The translations under genes and the position numbers were made by a program. Source: Spirochaetaceae bacterium (GTDB lineage: Bacteria; Spirochaetota; Spirochaetia; SZUA-6; Fen-1364). From it: 9,794 nt of DNA. Below are positions 6,373 to 9,794 of this stretch, one piece after another. Each line of letters starts with the position of its first letter. Position 1 is the first letter of the stretch. The DNA is taken from NCBI GenBank assembly GCA_003154555.1, contig PMDT01000018.1, forward strand, positions 228 to 10,021, written 5' to 3'. The notes under the pieces were generated by a model. It saw nothing but the letters and a program-made list of their open reading frames with translations. It was not told the origin of the DNA and searched no databases.

Positions 6373-7866
6373 ATGCCCGATCTATTGATGGAAAACATCA
6401 CGAAGTCCTACGGGGAAGTCAAAGCTCTCGTGGGAGCGGACTTTGCCGCGACGCGCGGCGAGATCCATGCGCTTCTGGGAGAAAACGGCGCGGGGAAAAG
6501 CACGCTGGTGCGCATCCTGAGCAGGGTCGTACGGCAGGACAAGGGAAGCATTTCACTCGACGGGGTGCCCGTGCACACGAAGTCCCCGCTGGGCGCGATC
6601 AAGGCAGGCATTGGAACTGTCTTCCAGGAGTTGAGTCTCGTGCCGGTTTTCACCGTGGCGGAGAATGTCTTTTTCGGGCGAGGTCCCCAGAATATATTCG
6701 GGACGATGCCGAGCAGGATCCTGAATGAAAAAACGGCGGCACTGCTCGCCTCTTACGGCGTGTCGGGGATCGACCCGAAGACCGAGGTGAGCAGGCTCAC
6801 GGTGTCCGAGCAGCAGGTCGTGGAGATCGTGAAGGTGCTCGCCCGCGAGCCGCAGGTGCTCGTCCTCGACGAGCCGACCGCCGGGCTGGCAGAGGACCGC
6901 GTGGAATGGCTGCTGCGCCTGATGCGGCAGCTCGCCGAGCAGCAGAAAATCGTGATCTTCATCTCCCACCGGATGAACGAGGTGAAGAACGTCGCCGACA
7001 AGGTGACCGTCTTCAGGAATGGCACCCACGTCGGCGTGCGGGCGATGGGGGAGACGACCTCCGACGAGCTGGTGTCGCTCATGCTCGGCAGGGAGGTGAC
7101 GAACTACTTCCCGAAGAAGGACAGTCACGTCGGCAACGAGGTGATCCTCGAGACCCAGGGTCTCGGCATTACCGGAAAGATGACTGATGTGAATCTGAAG
7201 CTCCACCGGGGTGAAGTGCTGGGCGTCGGAGGCCTGGTGGGCCAGGGGCAGACACCCCTTTTCCTGTCGTTGTTCGGCATCATGAAAGCCCAGGGGAATA
7301 TCCTCGTGAGCGGCACACGGGCGATGATCAGGAACCCGCGGAGCAGCATCAGCAGCGGCATTGCCCTGATCCCTGAGGATAAGGGCAACCAGGGCCTGGT
7401 CATGTCGATGGCGATCCGGGAGAACATCACGCTGCCGGTCCTCCAGAGCCTCCGCAGCAACGGCCTTGTGAGCCTGCGCAAGGAGCGGAAGGTCGTGGCC
7501 GACCTCATGCAGGTGCTGAAGATCAAGGCGGAAAGCATGGAGGCGCGCGTCGGCACCCTGAGCGGGGGCAACCAGCAGAAGGTCGTCATCGCGAAGCTCC
7601 TCTCGGCGCATCCGAGCATCTTCCTCATGTTCGATCCGACCCGCGGCGTCGACGTCGGCACGAAGACCGAGATATTCCATCTCATACGGGACCTCGCGCG
7701 CGACGGCAACGGCATCCTCTTCTATTCGACCACGACGGACGAGCTCGTGCATGTCTGCGACCGGGTGCTCGTGATGTACGATGGAAGAATCACCGAAGAG
7801 CTCGGCGGCGGGCGCCTGACAAAGGAAAACATCATCCGGGCTTCCCTCGGCGAAGCCGTCAACTGA
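6373..7866 (+). CDS. Sugar-type ABC transporter ATP-binding protein, two fused ATPase domains (RbsA/MglA/XylG type)
   Basis: A 497-residue cytoplasmic ATPase with two nucleotide-binding domains in one chain, as usual for ribose-class importers. Domain 1 (about 1-240) has Walker A GENGAGKST (36-44), a signature-like LTVSEQQ (142-148), Walker B VLVLDEPTAGL with Asp166 and Glu167, and H-loop His199. Domain 2 (about 255-497) has a degenerate Walker A GLVGQGQT (287-294), an intact LSGGNQQ signature (396-402), and an unusual Walker B, MFDPTRGVDVG (419-429). There the usual LDEPT is MFDPT, so the Mg-coordinating Asp is Phe420 and the catalytic Glu is Asp421. The H-loop region is STTTDE without His. 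Domain 1 therefore probably carries most of the catalytic machinery. The ATG has only a weak Shine-Dalgarno (AAAGCCGGA), consistent with lower expression than the binding protein. It is expected to power the permeases at 1878-3757. Confidence 0.94.
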   Translation: MPDLLMENITKSYGEVKALVGADFAATRGEIHALLGENGAGKSTLVRILSRVVRQDKGSISLDGVPVHTKSPLGAIKAGIGTVFQELSLVPVFTVAENVFFGRGPQNIFGTMPSRILNEKTAALLASYGVSGIDPKTEVSRLTVSEQQVVEIVKVLAREPQVLVLDEPTAGLAEDRVEWLLRLMRQLAEQQKIVIFISHRMNEVKNVADKVTVFRNGTHVGVRAMGETTSDELVSLMLGREVTNYFPKKDSHVGNEVILETQGLGITGKMTDVNLKLHRGEVLGVGGLVGQGQTPLFLSLFGIMKAQGNILVSGTRAMIRNPRSSISSGIALIPEDKGNQGLVMSMAIRENITLPVLQSLRSNGLVSLRKERKVVADLMQVLKIKAESMEARVGTLSGGNQQKVVIAKLLSAHPSIFLMFDPTRGVDVGTKTEIFHLIRDLARDGNGILFYSTTTDELVHVCDRVLVMYDGRITEELGGGRLTKENIIRASLGEAVN

Positions 7867-7889
7867 CGATCGCACGAAAAGGACAGGGA

Positions 7890-9026
7890 ATGACGCCACG
7901 CGAAAGGCTGCTGCGGGCCCTTGCCCACCAGGAACCCGACCGGGTCCCGCTGGACATGGGCAACTCCGCGACCTCGATCCATCGCAAAGCATACCGTCGG
8001 CTGAAAGAGCACCTGGGCATGGACCGGGTGGAGCCGCCGATCATCGACAGGATGCAGCAGGTGGTACAGGTGGACGAGGCCGTGCTCAGGAGATTCAGCA
8101 TCGACACGCGCCAGCTCTTCCTGAAGCCCGCGCGCGGCTGGCAGGGCGATCCCGACGGCAGCTATCGGGACGAATGGGGCATCCGCTACCGGCCCGGCGC
8201 GGACGGCAATTACTTCGACATGGACGCGCATCCCCTGGCCGATGCGACGCGTGAAGACCTTGACCGATTTGCGTGGCCGGACCCGGATGATCCCCGCAGG
8301 TTCGAAGGGCTCGCACAGGATGCCGTGGAGTTGCACGACAACAGTCCGTACGGCGTCGTCCTGAACGGCTTCAGCGAAACGCTCTTCGGCCTTCCCTCCT
8401 GGCTGCGCGGGCATGCCCAGTTCTACATGGACTTCCTCATCAACGCGGACTTTCTCGATGAGCTCCTGGACAGGATGCTCGACTACGCGCTGCGCCTGGC
8501 AGCCAGGGCGCTTGCCGCGGTGGGCACGCGCGTCGATGTGATCAAGGTGGCCGACGACCTGGGCACGGAAACCGGTCTCATGATATCACCGGCGCTCTAT
8601 CGTGCTTTCATCAAGCCGCGCCAGGCGAAGTTCTACGCATTCCTGAAGGAACACTCGGACGCGAAAATACTCCTGCACAGCTGCGGCGCTATCGCGGAGC
8701 TCATCCCTGACTTGATCGAGATCGGCATCGATGCGATCAATCCCGTGCAGGTCTCCGCTCGCGGCATGGATTCGCGCGAGCTGAAAAAGAGCTTCGGCGA
8801 CCGGATCAGCTTCTGGGGAGGGGGGTGCGACACGCAGCATGTCCTGCCCTTCGGGACGGTCGATGAAGTGGGTGAGGAGGTGCGTCGGCGGACGGCCGAC
8901 CTTTCGCCGGGCGGCGGCTTCGTCTTCACGCCCGTGCACAATATCCAGTTCGACATCCCGCCGGAGAAAATCACGGCACTCTATGACGCGGCGCTCCTCT
9001 ACGGCAGCTACGCGGCTGGACGATAA
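7890..9026 (+). CDS. UroD/MtaA-superfamily protein with HxC...C zinc motif; possible methyltransferase
   Basis: A 378-residue TIM-barrel protein. Its opening TPRERLLRALAHQEPDRVP is typical of UroD-superfamily proteins outside haem synthesis, and the HemE signature is missing. The KVADDLGTETGLMISP segment lies near residue 219. His263-Ser-Cys265 (LHSCGAIAELIPDLIEIGID) and Cys313 (GGGCDTQHVLP) match the HxC...C zinc site of MtaA/MtbA-type corrinoid methyltransferases. Methyl transfer or demethylation is therefore possible, though no corrinoid protein gene is in view. The start follows AAGGA at 6-base spacing. The gene lies 23 bases after the ATPase stop, in the same likely transcript. Similar genes are commonly found beside sugar ABC importers, where their role is poorly defined. 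It differs from the paralogue at 677-1810 in sequence and putative metal ligands. Confidence 0.85.
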   Translation: MTPRERLLRALAHQEPDRVPLDMGNSATSIHRKAYRRLKEHLGMDRVEPPIIDRMQQVVQVDEAVLRRFSIDTRQLFLKPARGWQGDPDGSYRDEWGIRYRPGADGNYFDMDAHPLADATREDLDRFAWPDPDDPRRFEGLAQDAVELHDNSPYGVVLNGFSETLFGLPSWLRGHAQFYMDFLINADFLDELLDRMLDYALRLAARALAAVGTRVDVIKVADDLGTETGLMISPALYRAFIKPRQAKFYAFLKEHSDAKILLHSCGAIAELIPDLIEIGIDAINPVQVSARGMDSRELKKSFGDRISFWGGGCDTQHVLPFGTVDEVGEEVRRRTADLSPGGGFVFTPVHNIQFDIPPEKITALYDAALLYGSYAAGR

Positions 9027-9035
9027 CCAGATTGA

Positions 9036-9218
<183 letters not shown>

Positions 9219-9219
9219 G

Positions 9220-9794
9220 GTGGGCACAGTGAAATCGAAAGTCAGGGTCGCGCTCCTCGGGTGCGGAAAGGTCGCCCACATCTATGCACGGGGCCTCGCG
9301 GGGCTTGCGGATGCCGTGCTTGCTGCCGTTTGGAACAGGACGTACGAGAAGGGGCAGGATTTTGCCGGGCAGTACGCGGTGACGGCGCACCGCGACATCG
9401 AAGAGATGGTACGAAACGAATCGATCGATCTCGTTATCGTCTGCAATGCGCATCCCTTTCACGCGGAGGCGGCACTCGCGGCGATCCGCGCGGGGGCGCA
9501 CGCGCTGGTGGAAAAGCCGCTCGCCATGAGCCTTGCCGATTGTGATGCAATGATCGCCGCGGCAAAGAAGGCGGGGGTGCTTCTCGGCTCCATCGCGCAG
9601 CGACGATGGTACGCGCCCGTGCAGCGCGTGCGAAGGGCGATCGACGACGGCAGGATCGGCCGGCCGGTGCTCGGCACCGTGCATATGCTGGGCTGGCGCG
9701 ACAAGCGCTACTACGACAGCGACCCCTGGCGCGGCACGTGGAAAGAGGAAGGCGGCGGGGTCCTGGCGAACCAGGCGCCGCACCAGATCGACCT
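9220..9794 (+). CDS. Gfo/Idh/MocA family NAD(P)-dependent oxidoreductase, N-terminal part
   Basis: The frame is open to the window edge, giving 191 codons of a protein usually 330-400 residues long. The N-terminal Rossmann domain starts with VRVALLGCGKVAHIYARGL (GxGxxA dinucleotide motif). It continues through DLVIVCNAHPFHAEAALAAI to ALVEKPLAM, whose EKP Lys is the conserved catalytic-site residue of the family. The second domain begins with AQRRWYAPVQRVRRAIDDGRIG, and GGGVLANQAPHQID near the edge is the usual substrate-side motif, here with Asn where many dehydrogenases have Asp. Such enzymes oxidise sugars, inositols or related polyols. Two GTG starts are possible: 9220, with AGGAG 8 bases upstream (chosen), or 9229, with GAGG before it. 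It follows the SDR remnant at once and is probably in the same transcript. Confidence 0.9.
   Translation, partial: MGTVKSKVRVALLGCGKVAHIYARGLAGLADAVLAAVWNRTYEKGQDFAGQYAVTAHRDIEEMVRNESIDLVIVCNAHPFHAEAALAAIRAGAHALVEKPLAMSLADCDAMIAAAKKAGVLLGSIAQRRWYAPVQRVRRAIDDGRIGRPVLGTVHMLGWRDKRYYDSDPWRGTWKEEGGGVLANQAPHQID

Noticed and set aside
6553..7992. Long minus-strand open frame (479 codons) opposite the ABC ATPase
   Set aside because: It mirrors a clearly recognisable double-ATPase gene, has a biased low-complexity composition rich in His, Arg, Asp and Leu, shows no family motif, and is expected in high-GC coding DNA.
7722..8414. Minus-strand open frame (230 codons) over the ATPase/UroD-like boundary
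   Set aside because: It is a shadow of two recognisable plus-strand genes, with no motif of its own.

Overview
This is a gene-dense, high-GC window (roughly 60% or more) with GTG start codons, purine-rich Shine-Dalgarno sites and a substrate-binding protein carrying a plain Sec signal peptide without a lipobox. That suggests a Gram-negative-type (diderm) bacterium. I cannot name a genus. I see no rRNA, tRNA, CRISPR array, transposase or phage gene.

Layout. Positions 1-96 hold the last codons of an agmatine-deiminase-family gene. A VOC (glyoxalase-fold) gene and a uroporphyrinogen-decarboxylase-superfamily (UroD-like) gene follow at 192-1810 with touching stop and start codons. Two nearly identical hairpins (1827-1875) fill the gap to a convergent pair of RbsC/BPD_transp_2-type ABC permease genes on the minus strand (1878-3757), which overlap each other by 4 bp. 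A divergent promoter region (3808-3892) separates the permeases from a plus-strand cluster: an M24 metallopeptidase-fold protein, an 8-codon mini-ORF with a near-perfect Shine-Dalgarno, a periplasmic substrate-binding protein, a stem-loop, a two-domain sugar-type ABC ATPase and a second UroD-like protein with an HxC...C zinc motif. The window ends with an internally deleted short-chain dehydrogenase (9036-9218) and the start of a Gfo/Idh/MocA oxidoreductase that runs off the edge.

How the genes fit together. The binding protein, the double ATPase and the two permeases add up to one complete CUT2/ribose-type importer, split over two divergent transcripts. These meet at a compact control region in which the two opposing -35 boxes exactly flank two head-to-tail 14-bp repeats, each containing the palindrome TGTTAACA. 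One regulator could thus control both halves together. The companion enzymes suggest uptake and breakdown of a small organic molecule. Gfo/Idh and SDR genes favour a sugar or polyol. The M24 and zinc-type UroD/methyltransferase-like genes leave open a methylated or amide-linked compound. The substrate cannot be read from the sequence.

Most notable points: the divergent operator array, two UroD-like paralogues with different putative metal ligands, an unusual FDPT Walker B in the second ATPase domain, an M24 protein with all five metal ligands but Asn at the usual second active-site His, the twin hairpins, the mini-ORF and the in-frame SDR deletion.
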